From positions 1 to 21,782 of the forward strand of contig MCBC01000113.1 of assembly GCA_001723855.1 (NCBI GenBank): 21,782 nt of DNA. The letters are read 5' to 3'. Origin of the DNA: Candidatus Altarchaeales archaeon WOR_SM1_86-2. Lineage in GTDB: Archaea > Altiarchaeota > Altiarchaeia > IMC4 > MCBC01. How positions within the stretch are numbered: the stretch's first letter is position 1; each line of letters opens with the position of its first letter. This document shows positions 6,753-13,693 of this stretch, piece by piece. The position numbers and the translations under genes were made by a program. The notes beneath the pieces are model-generated. The model was not told the origin of the DNA. It saw only the letters and a program-made list of their open reading frames with translations, and ran no database searches.

Positions 6753-7061
6753 AAAACAACCTTCTGAAATGCGGCCGGGCTTCGCTCGGACACGCCCGGG
6801 ACAGGGAGTTCCGCGTTCTGCTCCCGCTTGTTCCGGCGGGGGTTTTGCCGGAGTTGGTTTTTATTTTTAAAAACAACAATAAGATGACAATGAATCTTCG
6901 TAAAATGATAATATATCCAAATGTTTCTCCACAGTGATCAATAAAATGAAGCAAAGATCATATTTGGAGCCCTGCAGTCGTTCCCGTGTGAAATAAACGA
7001 ATTTAAATTTTTATTTCCGTTTAATTCTTTTTCTAATCTTAATAATAATTAAAAAGGAATA
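6753..7061. other. intergenic region, GC-rich left part, AT-rich right part
   Basis: No gene supported. The left part holds three GC-rich hairpins (6775-6852, listed separately) and then T-rich sequence near 6857-6870 that could end transcription. The right part is AT-rich (about 6998-7020, 7040-7052), suitable for a promoter of the LeuA-family gene, with a weak AAGGAAT ahead of its ATG. Confidence 0.5.
6775..6852. other. three consecutive GC-rich hairpins
   Basis: CCGGGC (6775-6780) pairs with GCCCGG (6794-6799); GGGAG (6804-6808) with CTCCC (6821-6825); TCCGGC (6832-6837) with GCCGGA (6847-6852). The block is much richer in G+C than its surroundings. It does not fold as a tRNA. It could be a structured RNA, a terminator of the toxin-antitoxin operon or a fragment of foreign DNA. 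Confidence 0.45.
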
Positions 7062-8579
7062 ATGGAGAAAATAAATGTCCTTGATACGACGCTCAGGGAC
7101 GGAGAGCAAACCCCCGGGATGTCCCTTACCCTCGAGGAGAAGTTGAATATCGCAAAATGCCTTTTGAAGGAGGTTAAGGTGGATATGATGGAGGTATCTT
7201 CCGCCCTGGTTTCGGAAGGTGAAAGAGAAACGCTTAAGAAAATATGCTCCTGGGCGGAGTCCGCGGGTGTGCTGGACAGGGTAGAGGTACTCGGGTTCGT
7301 TGATGAAAAAAGATCTGTTGACTGGATTAACTCCTGCGGCGGGGAAGTGCTCAACCTGCTTGCGAAAGGCTCCCTCAAACACGTTACGCTGCAGCTTAAA
7401 AAAACGCCCGGGCAGCATATAGCGGATATCAGGAAAACCGCGGATTACGCAAAAGACAGCGGGCTCAGGGTGAACGCTTACCTGGAGGACTGGAGCAACG
7501 GGATGAAGAATTCGCGGGATTACGTCTTCGAGGTAACCTCCGCGCTGCAGGAAACGGGAATCGAGAGGATAATGCTGCCGGACACCCTGGGCATTTTATC
7601 GCCCGGGCAAACAAAGGAGTTCGTTGAAGATATGATCCGCTCATACCCGAAGCAGTTCTTTGACTTCCACGGGCACAACGATTATGGTCTGGCTACCGCC
7701 AATACACTTGCGGCGGTCAGCGCCGGAGCCGGGGGAGTCCATGTAACGGTCAACGGTCTGGGGGAAAGGGCGGGGAATGCCCCGTTGGACGAGGTTGTGG
7801 CGGTAATCCACGACCATACCGGTTTCACCACAGCGATAGATGAAAAAAAATTGTTCAGGATCAGCGAAATGGTCGAGATCTATTCAAAAGCAAGAATCCC
7901 GCAGAATAAGCCGATTGCAGGGGAGAATGTTTTCACCCAGACCGCAGGCATCCACGCGGACGGGGATAAAAAGGCGGACCTGTATGCCAATCTTCTACTG
8001 CCCACGAGATTCGGGAGGGAGAGGGAGTACGCTCTGGGAAAACTAAGCGGGAAGGCGAGCCTGGAGCATAACCTTGAAAAGCTGGGGCTGGATTTACCGG
8101 ATGACAGCAAAGCAAGGGTTTTGAAAAGGATCATTGAGTTAGGGGACAAAAAGGAGGTTGTTACCCCAGAAGACCTGCCCTTCATTATAGCGGATGTAAT
8201 GGACACCCCTGAGGAACGAACAATAGAAATAAAAAACTGTCTGGTAGCATCGGGTAAAGGAGTCACGCCCACTGCAAGTTTTGTTTTGAAATACCGGGAT
8301 AAAGAATTGAAGGAGGGGGCATCAGGTGACGGGGGATATGACGCGTTCATGAACGCGCTCCGTAAGGCATCCGAAAAACTTAAATTTGAACTTCCGCGAT
8401 TGGTTGACTATGAGGTCAGGATACCCCCTGGAGGGAAAACCGACGCCATAGTCGAGACAAAAATAACGTGGCAGTCCGGAAAAAGAAGGTTCAAAACCAT
8501 AGGGGTTGACACCGACCAGGTGATGGCTGCGGTGAAAGCAACGGAGAAGATGCTGAACATAATAGCGAGAACGGATTAA
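7062..8579 (+). CDS. LeuA-family 2-isopropylmalate/citramalate-type synthase
   Basis: 505 residues. Residues 1 to about 270 are an HMGL-like TIM barrel with DTTLRDGEQT (8-17, catalytic Arg12 and metal ligand Asp13), metal-binding His203 and His205 in FHGHND, and GLGERAGN (234-241 region). A linker carries TAGIHADGDKK, and residues about 385-505 are a LeuA-type dimerisation/allosteric domain (GDGGYDAFMNAL, then GVDTDQVMAAVKA). The enzyme condenses acetyl-CoA with a 2-oxoacid; which one (2-oxoisovalerate, pyruvate or another) cannot be told. The sequence resembles the LeuA-like branch I associate with Bacteroidetes more than canonical archaeal LeuA or CimA. It stands alone with no leuBCD nearby. 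Confidence 0.85.
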   Translation: MEKINVLDTTLRDGEQTPGMSLTLEEKLNIAKCLLKEVKVDMMEVSSALVSEGERETLKKICSWAESAGVLDRVEVLGFVDEKRSVDWINSCGGEVLNLLAKGSLKHVTLQLKKTPGQHIADIRKTADYAKDSGLRVNAYLEDWSNGMKNSRDYVFEVTSALQETGIERIMLPDTLGILSPGQTKEFVEDMIRSYPKQFFDFHGHNDYGLATANTLAAVSAGAGGVHVTVNGLGERAGNAPLDEVVAVIHDHTGFTTAIDEKKLFRISEMVEIYSKARIPQNKPIAGENVFTQTAGIHADGDKKADLYANLLLPTRFGREREYALGKLSGKASLEHNLEKLGLDLPDDSKARVLKRIIELGDKKEVVTPEDLPFIIADVMDTPEERTIEIKNCLVASGKGVTPTASFVLKYRDKELKEGASGDGGYDAFMNALRKASEKLKFELPRLVDYEVRIPPGGKTDAIVETKITWQSGKRRFKTIGVDTDQVMAAVKATEKMLNIIARTD

Positions 8580-8597
8580 CAGTAGATTGGAGATTTC

Positions 8598-9018
8598 TCA
8601 ATGTTGTGCGGAGATTAATCCAAGTCTTTCCAGTAATTCCTTTGTATTCAATGTCTCTACATGGGACTGCTGTTTCCACCGCTTGTCTTCAGACCATAAG
8701 GAGCAATTTAATTTTAATGCCAGTGCGAAAAAGTCCACATCATCCGGGTCAGGAGACAGATCATTGGCTTGCGGGAGAAATCCGGAGTATTCATCTTCTC
8801 TCGCAACTTTTACAACGGTCTTAAGCAATTTATCATAACAGGAATTGTGTTTCCGATAAAGAGAAACACTTAATGATCCTGGATTTATGCTCTTTAATCT
8901 CATCCAGAAAAAAGGATGGGGAGTGCAATTCCAACTCTGGAATCAGAGATATCTCTCTCGCCGTTGATCTTTCATTAAAGAAAGAGAAAAGTTCAGTTGT
9001 ATCCGCTACCAACCTCAT
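8598..9018 (-). pseudogene. PIN-domain (VapC-like) toxin, disrupted by a one-base frameshift
   Basis: The N-terminal part (9018 down to about 8840) reads MRLVADTTELFSFF, with the first PIN acidic residue Asp6, then FLDEIKEHK with the second, and stops at 8833. The C-terminal part, in another frame down to 8598, holds the DDVDFFALALKLN and LWSEDKRW motifs with the remaining acids. A one-base change around 8835-8850 joins them into a PIN protein of about 140 residues. PIN toxins are Mg-dependent RNases. The start codon directly abuts the stop of the upstream antitoxin gene. True mutation and assembly error cannot be separated from one sequence. Confidence 0.82.
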
Positions 9019-9249
9019 TTAAACCACCCCCATCTGCTTGAGTTTTTCAAATCTGCCTTTCTTGAACTGTCTTCCAAGTTTAACCAGTTCATCTTCACTT
9101 AACTGTCCAGCGCCCTTCATAATCTCATCAACGAACAGGGAGAGTAATTTACGCTTTTCCTGCATGGATATCAATTCATTTACCTCGCTCTTTATCCCAC
9201 CTACATCTTCTCTGAGCAATCTTGGAACCTCAACAACAAATTCTGCTAT
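9019..9249 (-). CDS. VapB-like antitoxin of the PIN toxin
   Basis: Small helical, charged protein directly upstream of the PIN gene. The frame has no ATG at its 5' end. A TTG at 9219 gives 66 residues. Upstream in frame is a plausible beta-strand (AEFVVEVPRLL) beginning after an ATA codon at 9249, which could replace an original ATG; the frame is open only to a TAA near 9255. The longer form looks more like a complete antitoxin, with an N-terminal strand for DNA binding and a C-terminal helix (RQFKKGRFEKLKQMG) to bind the toxin. The start is unresolved and the gene may itself be damaged. Confidence 0.6.
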   Translation of the reverse strand: MAEFVVEVPRLLREDVGGIKSEVNELISMQEKRKLLSLFVDEIMKGAGQLSEDELVKLGRQFKKGRFEKLKQMGVV

Positions 9250-9279
9250 TTTTTATTATTATGACCCCATAATTAAGAT

Positions 9280-9774
9280 ATGAAAATGGAAAATATCAGG
9301 TTAAACGAGATTCCTAAACTCATGGGGAGCATAATCATCTGCCAGATCGCAGGTTTAATCGGCTCCGTTTTCACGATGCCTGCGGTTCAAACATGGTACC
9401 AGACCTTAAACAAACCGTCCCTGACCCCGCCCGATTGGCTGTTCGCCCCGGTCTGGATCTTTCTTTTTTTACTGATGGGTGTGTCATTATTTCTCATCTG
9501 GCGGAAAGGGCCGGATGAGCGGGAGGTTAGACACGCCCTGGTCATATTCGGCGCGCAATTGATCCTCAATATCCTGTGGTCTGTCCTTTTCTTCGGACTA
9601 AAATCCCCTCCAGCGGCTTTCATCGAAATCGCGGTTCTCTGGATCATGATATTGCTGACAATACGGTATTTCTACAGAATATCAAAGGCCGCGGGAATGT
9701 TACTCGTACCATACATCCTCTGGGTGAGTCTTGCAGCTTTTCTCAACTTCTCCATCTGGATGCTTAATACATGA
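9280..9774 (+). CDS. tspO: TspO/MBR-family tryptophan-rich membrane protein
   Basis: 164 residues with five predicted membrane helices and the family hallmarks: WYQTLNKPSLTPPDWLFAPVW after helix 1, NILWSVLFFGLKSP in the middle and a tyrosine/tryptophan-rich end (PYILWVSLAAFLNFSIW). TspO proteins bind tetrapyrroles and affect light and oxidative-stress responses. An ATG at 9280 and another two codons later are both possible. It lies three bases upstream of a pyrimidine-dimer-glycosylase-family gene and probably shares its transcript, which links tetrapyrrole or light stress to DNA photodamage. Confidence 0.93.
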   Translation: MKMENIRLNEIPKLMGSIIICQIAGLIGSVFTMPAVQTWYQTLNKPSLTPPDWLFAPVWIFLFLLMGVSLFLIWRKGPDEREVRHALVIFGAQLILNILWSVLFFGLKSPPAAFIEIAVLWIMILLTIRYFYRISKAAGMLLVPYILWVSLAAFLNFSIWMLNT

Positions 9775-9777
9775 ACC

Positions 9778-10251
9778 ATGAGGCTGTGGAGCATACATCC
9801 CAAATACCTGGATGCAAAGGGTCTGGTGGCGTTATGGCGGGAAGCCCTGCTGGCACGGGAAGTTTTGAGGGGGGAAATAAAACGCTACGGAAATCATCCG
9901 CAGTTGAGGAGGTTCAGAGACCATCCCCTCCCAGAGAAAGCCATCGAAAACTATTTGATTGAAATCCGCAAGGAAGCCGAAAAGAGAGGGTATGATTTCA
10001 ATAAACGAAAAACCGGGAGGCGGCATCCGATAGAAAAAATACCCGTAACCAGTGGTCAACTGAGATATGAATTCAACTGGCTGTGCAGTAAACTGCAAAA
10101 GCGCGATGCTCCACGATACAGGGAGTTGACCTCCGTCCGGGAAATTGAACCCAACCCAATCTTTGAAGTGACAGAAGGCGGAATAGAGGAATGGGAAAAG
10201 GTAAATCCCGATGCCGCCGTTAAAATCCCGGAAACGTTACTGCAGCGCTGA
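9778..10251 (+). CDS. pyrimidine dimer DNA glycosylase family protein (PF03013-like)
   Basis: 157 residues. The N-terminus (MRLWSIHPKYLD, then GLVALWREALLAREVL, then YGNHPQLRRF) is characteristic of cellular proteins related to T4 endonuclease V, which cuts cyclobutane pyrimidine dimers by a glycosylase/AP-lyase mechanism. Glu22 corresponds in position to the catalytic Glu23 of the phage enzyme. The phage nucleophile is the amino group of Thr2, whereas residue 2 here is Arg and Met1 may not be removed, so activity on dimers is not assured. The C-terminal tail (about 115-157) is acidic. Probably co-transcribed with tspO. Confidence 0.82.
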   Translation: MRLWSIHPKYLDAKGLVALWREALLAREVLRGEIKRYGNHPQLRRFRDHPLPEKAIENYLIEIRKEAEKRGYDFNKRKTGRRHPIEKIPVTSGQLRYEFNWLCSKLQKRDAPRYRELTSVREIEPNPIFEVTEGGIEEWEKVNPDAAVKIPETLLQR

Positions 10252-10312
10252 GGGTTCTATCCGGTTTACAGCTCCCGCACAAACGCCCTGTATATCTTCT
10301 TTGTTAATCAAT

Positions 10313-10819
10313 TCATCCCGATGATTCCATATCATCCAGAATCCCGTTCACCGCATCTTTAATTTCATCATCAACCTCCACCACCACCAATCCTTCATCC
10401 GGCTGACCGTACAAGACCGTGGTTCCCCTGGAAGCTAACTTAATTGCCGCCAATGTTATAAGATCCTCTTCACCGTCCACAAAGATCACCGTATTTTTTC
10501 CGGATTCCAACGCCTTCTGCACGCCATCAAATGCTTCCCCGGTCAGGTAAGACGGGGGATTCCCCACCCTGATCTCCCCCCCATCCCCCGCGTATTTCCT
10601 TATGATTTCCGGAATTCCAACAAATTTCCGCCTGATTTTTCCGTCGCAAACACAAATCTTCGGCCTTAAGCCGGCATCCAGCGCCAATTTACTTGTTTCA
10701 TCCCCGACGCAGATGATATCGCCTTTGTTCTCTAGCGACTTAACCAATTCCGAGATATTTGTTACCCTGCCGAGAGGTTTCTTTAGAATCCGTCTTAGAT
10801 CGGATGTCAGTCTTAACAT
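10313..10819 (-). CDS. GTP-dependent dephospho-CoA kinase (DUF359)
   Basis: 168 residues, the normal length of the archaeal DUF359 family, which carries out the last step of coenzyme A synthesis using GTP. Conserved blocks are visible in order: GDETSKLALDAGLRPKICVCDGK (about 39-61), a VGNPPSYLTGEA segment, DGEEDLITLAA with its acidic cluster (about 115-125), and VLYGQPDEGLVVVEV (about 135-149). The gene is divergent from the membrane protein at 10864, sharing a 44-base AT-rich spacer that must contain both promoters. Confidence 0.92.
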   Translation of the reverse strand: MLRLTSDLRRILKKPLGRVTNISELVKSLENKGDIICVGDETSKLALDAGLRPKICVCDGKIRRKFVGIPEIIRKYAGDGGEIRVGNPPSYLTGEAFDGVQKALESGKNTVIFVDGEEDLITLAAIKLASRGTTVLYGQPDEGLVVVEVDDEIKDAVNGILDDMESSG

Positions 10820-10863
10820 ATAATTAATATTGTATTTGTGCTTAAAAATATTTATGGATTAAA

Positions 10864-11523
10864 ATGCGGAATATCGGGATAGAACTTATCGCAAGCATGT
10901 TGATAATCTGGGGCATATTACCGTCAATTAATACCCGGGGAGCGTGCGTTTATTGTCTTGCGATCGTGTGTATAGGGGTTGTTTTATGGGTGATAAGCTA
11001 CACCCACTTGGATATAAACCTTAAGCGTTTAATCCTTCAATGGGATGCCGCCGTGGGGATTGCAGGGATCACCGGGTTAAGCGGGGTTTTAATTATCCTG
11101 TTAACCGCGCTTCTCAAATCCTTACCTGCCGCGGCGGTTATTGGATTATTCGTATATATGGCTTCAGTGTACCTGTACCTGCAAACGCATGAGGAATATC
11201 ATTCTTTGGGAAGAAGGGAGGGATACGAACAACGGAGGCGGGAGAGACCCTCGCAGAGAAGACGACAGCCCGCCACGCAAAGACAAATTCGAAGACGCGA
11301 ACCCCTGCGCACAAAAGGTTTCTCAAAAGTAAGCCCGGCTGAATACTCAAAAATCCCGGATGATGCGATTGAGCCGTTTACTCACAGCAAAATCCATGAT
11401 CTGATTTCCGGGGGCAATAGTATTATGAAATGCAATGAATGCGGGGCGTATTATGATAAAGAAGTCTGGGAGTATTATGGGAAGATCTGCGCAAGACTTG
11501 GCTGCGTAAATAAGCCTGTATAG
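10864..11523 (+). CDS. membrane protein with Arg-rich linker and C-terminal Cys4 motif
   Basis: 219 residues, not recognised. Residues 1 to about 105 hold four hydrophobic helices. Residues about 115-155 are extremely rich in arginine and glutamine, likely cytosolic and able to bind nucleic acid or acidic lipid. The C-terminal end has four cysteines (Cys190, Cys193, Cys209, Cys214) that could bind zinc. The combination suggests a membrane-tethered nucleic-acid or protein-binding factor, but no function can be given. The start at 10864 follows AT-rich sequence with no Shine-Dalgarno site, so leaderless translation is likely. Confidence 0.7.
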   Translation: MRNIGIELIASMLIIWGILPSINTRGACVYCLAIVCIGVVLWVISYTHLDINLKRLILQWDAAVGIAGITGLSGVLIILLTALLKSLPAAAVIGLFVYMASVYLYLQTHEEYHSLGRREGYEQRRRERPSQRRRQPATQRQIRRREPLRTKGFSKVSPAEYSKIPDDAIEPFTHSKIHDLISGGNSIMKCNECGAYYDKEVWEYYGKICARLGCVNKPV

Positions 11524-11570
11524 CGATTATTGTTTTTAACTGCACCCGTTATGTGCTTTAACTATATTGC

Positions 11571-11578
11571 TTTATATA
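11571..11578 (+). promoter_or_regulatory. TATA box upstream of the cupredoxin-like gene
   Basis: TTTATATA is a good match to the archaeal box. A start about 25 bases downstream would give an untranslated leader of roughly 30 bases before the ATG at 11631. Confidence 0.5.
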
Positions 11579-11630
11579 CTCGTATGTTCCAATATATATT
11601 ATTTCTTGATATTTATCGTCCTAAAAAAAG

Positions 11631-12458
11631 ATGTCTCTTGCTGACTTATTGCTAAATGAGGAAAAGAAAGAACCGACTACCTGGGTTAAAGCGTTATTGG
11701 GTCTGGCCATAGTTTCCGGGATCATTATCACCGGGGCGTTAACATACGCTCCGACGGCGGGAGACAATGAGAAATCGGATCCCGGGAATATCCCGGCGGG
11801 TATGGTGGGGGGCGATATATTGGAGTATTCAGGTAATTCAAACGCATTCGATGAAGAGGAAAGCGTTGTTGATTTTGACGAAGAGACCGCAGACTACGCA
11901 ATTGAGGACAACACCCCTGAGAAAATAAACGATCTAGATTCCGACGGGATCCAGGATGATCTTGATAATTGCCCGAGTACTTTAAATCCCGGGCAGGAGG
12001 ATAATGACGGTGACGGTGCAGGCGATGCCTGTGACGCTAACGATGACGCCGATAAAATTTTAGATTTGGTGGACAAATGCCCGTTTGAGAGCGAAACTTA
12101 TAACAATTATCAGGATTGGGACGGCTGTCCGGATAAAAAGCCGGTAGACGTGAGAATAATAGCAAAAGGGGATATGTTTGATCCGGAAACCCTGGTTGTT
12201 AACAAAGGCGATCTTGTCAGGCTGGATATAGTAAACAGGGCTGATTGTACTTCATTTTCCATATTCCCGCTGGGAGTTGATAAAGTGCAAATACCAAAAG
12301 GACAAACCACTTCGATAGAATTTACCGCGGACAAAGCCGGGACTTTTAAATATTTTTGCCCGATTTACTGTTATATAGGTGCGGACTGCAACGTATGCGG
12401 ATGCGGCAGCGGATGGACGATATGCGACAACGTGGAGGGATATATAGTCGTGCAGTGA
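11631..12458 (+). CDS. membrane-anchored protein: TSP3-type Ca-binding repeats plus degenerate cupredoxin
   Basis: 275 residues. A short cytosolic start is followed by one membrane helix (about 19-40), placing the rest outside. After an acidic linker come thrombospondin type 3-like repeats (about 101-168: LDSDGIQDDLDNCP, EDNDGDGAGDACD, WDGCP), which bind calcium in known proteins. Residues about 172-275 look like a cupredoxin of the CuA/N2O-reductase type, with the Cys-x3-Cys pair retained (Cys243, Cys247). The expected histidine ligands are absent, and Cys206 lies next to the first His position. Cys253, Cys256, Cys258 and Cys265 add to the set. Disulfides or an all-cysteine metal site are possible; ordinary electron transfer is doubtful. 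Confidence 0.75.
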   Translation: MSLADLLLNEEKKEPTTWVKALLGLAIVSGIIITGALTYAPTAGDNEKSDPGNIPAGMVGGDILEYSGNSNAFDEEESVVDFDEETADYAIEDNTPEKINDLDSDGIQDDLDNCPSTLNPGQEDNDGDGAGDACDANDDADKILDLVDKCPFESETYNNYQDWDGCPDKKPVDVRIIAKGDMFDPETLVVNKGDLVRLDIVNRADCTSFSIFPLGVDKVQIPKGQTTSIEFTADKAGTFKYFCPIYCYIGADCNVCGCGSGWTICDNVEGYIVVQ

Positions 12459-12569
12459 CATTTGATTATCTTTTCTAAGAACATGTTGTTAGGACATGTG
12501 CCGGAGCAGAGCTCCGCCGCATGAAACAGACCATCCCGACAGTTTCGTTAAACTGCGGATGAAAATATA

Positions 12570-12577
12570 TTTAAATA
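12570..12577 (+). promoter_or_regulatory. possible TATA box upstream of uppP
   Basis: TTTAAATA within an AT-rich run, about 75 bases before the GTG start of uppP. The leader implied would be about 45-50 bases. Confidence 0.35.
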
Positions 12578-12650
12578 CTTGTCTAAAATAATTTATAGGT
12601 AATCTGGTATGGATTTTCCCTGATCGCCTTATTCTAAAATATAAAATAAA

Positions 12651-13451
12651 GTGGATGTGGTATCCTCAATACTCATGGGAATCCTGCAGGGAGTAACGGA
12701 ATGGCTGCCGATAAGCAGCTCGGGGCAGGTTATGATGGCGATGATGAATCTGCTTGGTTTGGAGCCCGACAAGGCATTTTCACTTGCCATTTATCTGCAT
12801 ACAGGAACTCTGCTTGCCGTTACGGTCAAGTTGAGGGAGGATATTATAGGGGTCATTGTTTCATTACCGAATTTCAGAAAGGACCCATTGGTATTATTCC
12901 TGATTGTTTCAACCGTATTCACTGCCATAATCGGAATTCCCGTCTATATGGTGCTTAAGGAGAACTTCGCGGGATTCCACGGAGATCTCGTAACCGCTCT
13001 GATCGGACTGTTCTTAATCTTAACGGGGGTTGTTCTGAGATTTTCTTATAAAAAAGATAAAGCAGAAAGGAAAATCAAGGACATAAATGCAAAGGATATG
13101 ATGCTCCTGGGTATTGCCCAGGGATTCACCATTCTTCCGGGCATTTCAAGATCCGGAATAACGGTGGCTGCATTATTATTCAGAAATTTCAATTCAGAAA
13201 CCGCATTAAAGCTTTCATTTCTGATGTCAATTCCCGCTATTATCGGGGGCGTCGGATTAGAGTTTGCGGGGGGCGGCGAAGGCGGCTCCATACCCATAAC
13301 GTCAATCATCGCGGGCATCGCCGCAGCGTTCATTTCCGGGTACCTGGCGATAGACATTCTTTTAAAATTCGCTAAAAAAGTCAGGTTTGATATGTTCTGT
13401 ATGTTCTTCGGGGTAGTGGCAGTGGGGGCGTATTTGATCTTTCTTGTCTAA
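12651..13451 (+). CDS. uppP: undecaprenyl-diphosphatase-type polyprenyl pyrophosphatase UppP (BacA)
   Basis: 266 residues, normal family length, with about eight membrane helices. Both repeat motifs are present: the (E/Q)GxTE-type GILQGVTEWLPISSSGQ near the N-terminus and the PGxSRSG motif (GFTILPGISRSGITVAALL) in the second half. The family removes a phosphate from C55-polyprenyl diphosphate at the membrane to recycle the carrier for glycan export; in archaea a dolichyl or similar carrier is expected. GTG at 12651 is the start that keeps the conserved first helix. Its stop overlaps the stop of the convergent AbrB gene by four bases. Confidence 0.93.
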   Translation: MDVVSSILMGILQGVTEWLPISSSGQVMMAMMNLLGLEPDKAFSLAIYLHTGTLLAVTVKLREDIIGVIVSLPNFRKDPLVLFLIVSTVFTAIIGIPVYMVLKENFAGFHGDLVTALIGLFLILTGVVLRFSYKKDKAERKIKDINAKDMMLLGIAQGFTILPGISRSGITVAALLFRNFNSETALKLSFLMSIPAIIGGVGLEFAGGGEGGSIPITSIIAGIAAAFISGYLAIDILLKFAKKVRFDMFCMFFGVVAVGAYLIFLV

Positions 13452-13693
13452 TCGCCCTCTTCTTCAAAGAAACTCTCGTCCTCCCTGATTTTATCCATTA
13501 ACCTATCCATCTTTTCAACCTTCAGAAGCACGATGCCCGAGTCATCCTTTCTTTTCATGACAATGAGTTTGGAGCCCGTGCCTATATCCAGATCCCTTCT
13601 CAGGTCTATCGGAATAGCGATCTGACCTTTATCGCTGACTGTGACCATCCCGTAAAATATTCTGTCATGGGTGCAAATGCCCTTCTTTTTCAT
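13448..13693 (-). CDS. AbrB/SpoVT-family DNA-binding regulator
   Basis: 81 residues. The SpoVT-AbrB swapped-hairpin domain covers about residues 14-58: FYGMVTVSDKGQIAIPIDLRRDLDI, then GSKLIVMKRK. The start at 13693 keeps an N-terminal segment (about 1-13, one Cys) that also occurs in homologues; an internal ATG at 13648 would avoid overlap. The longer form overlaps the upstream radical SAM gene by 29 bases. The C-terminus is acidic. As last gene of the seven-gene minus-strand unit it is a candidate autoregulator of the repair operon. Confidence 0.82.
   Translation of the reverse strand: MKKKGICTHDRIFYGMVTVSDKGQIAIPIDLRRDLDIGTGSKLIVMKRKDDSGIVLLKVEKMDRLMDKIREDESFFEEEGD

Noticed and set aside
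6775..6852. tRNA gene
   Set aside because: No acceptor-stem closure, no TTC-type T loop of seven bases and no plausible anticodon arm; only three independent hairpins.
6734..6937. Small plus-strand open frame over the GC-rich hairpins
   Set aside because: No recognisable domain, and codon composition follows the hairpin arms; coding is not supported.
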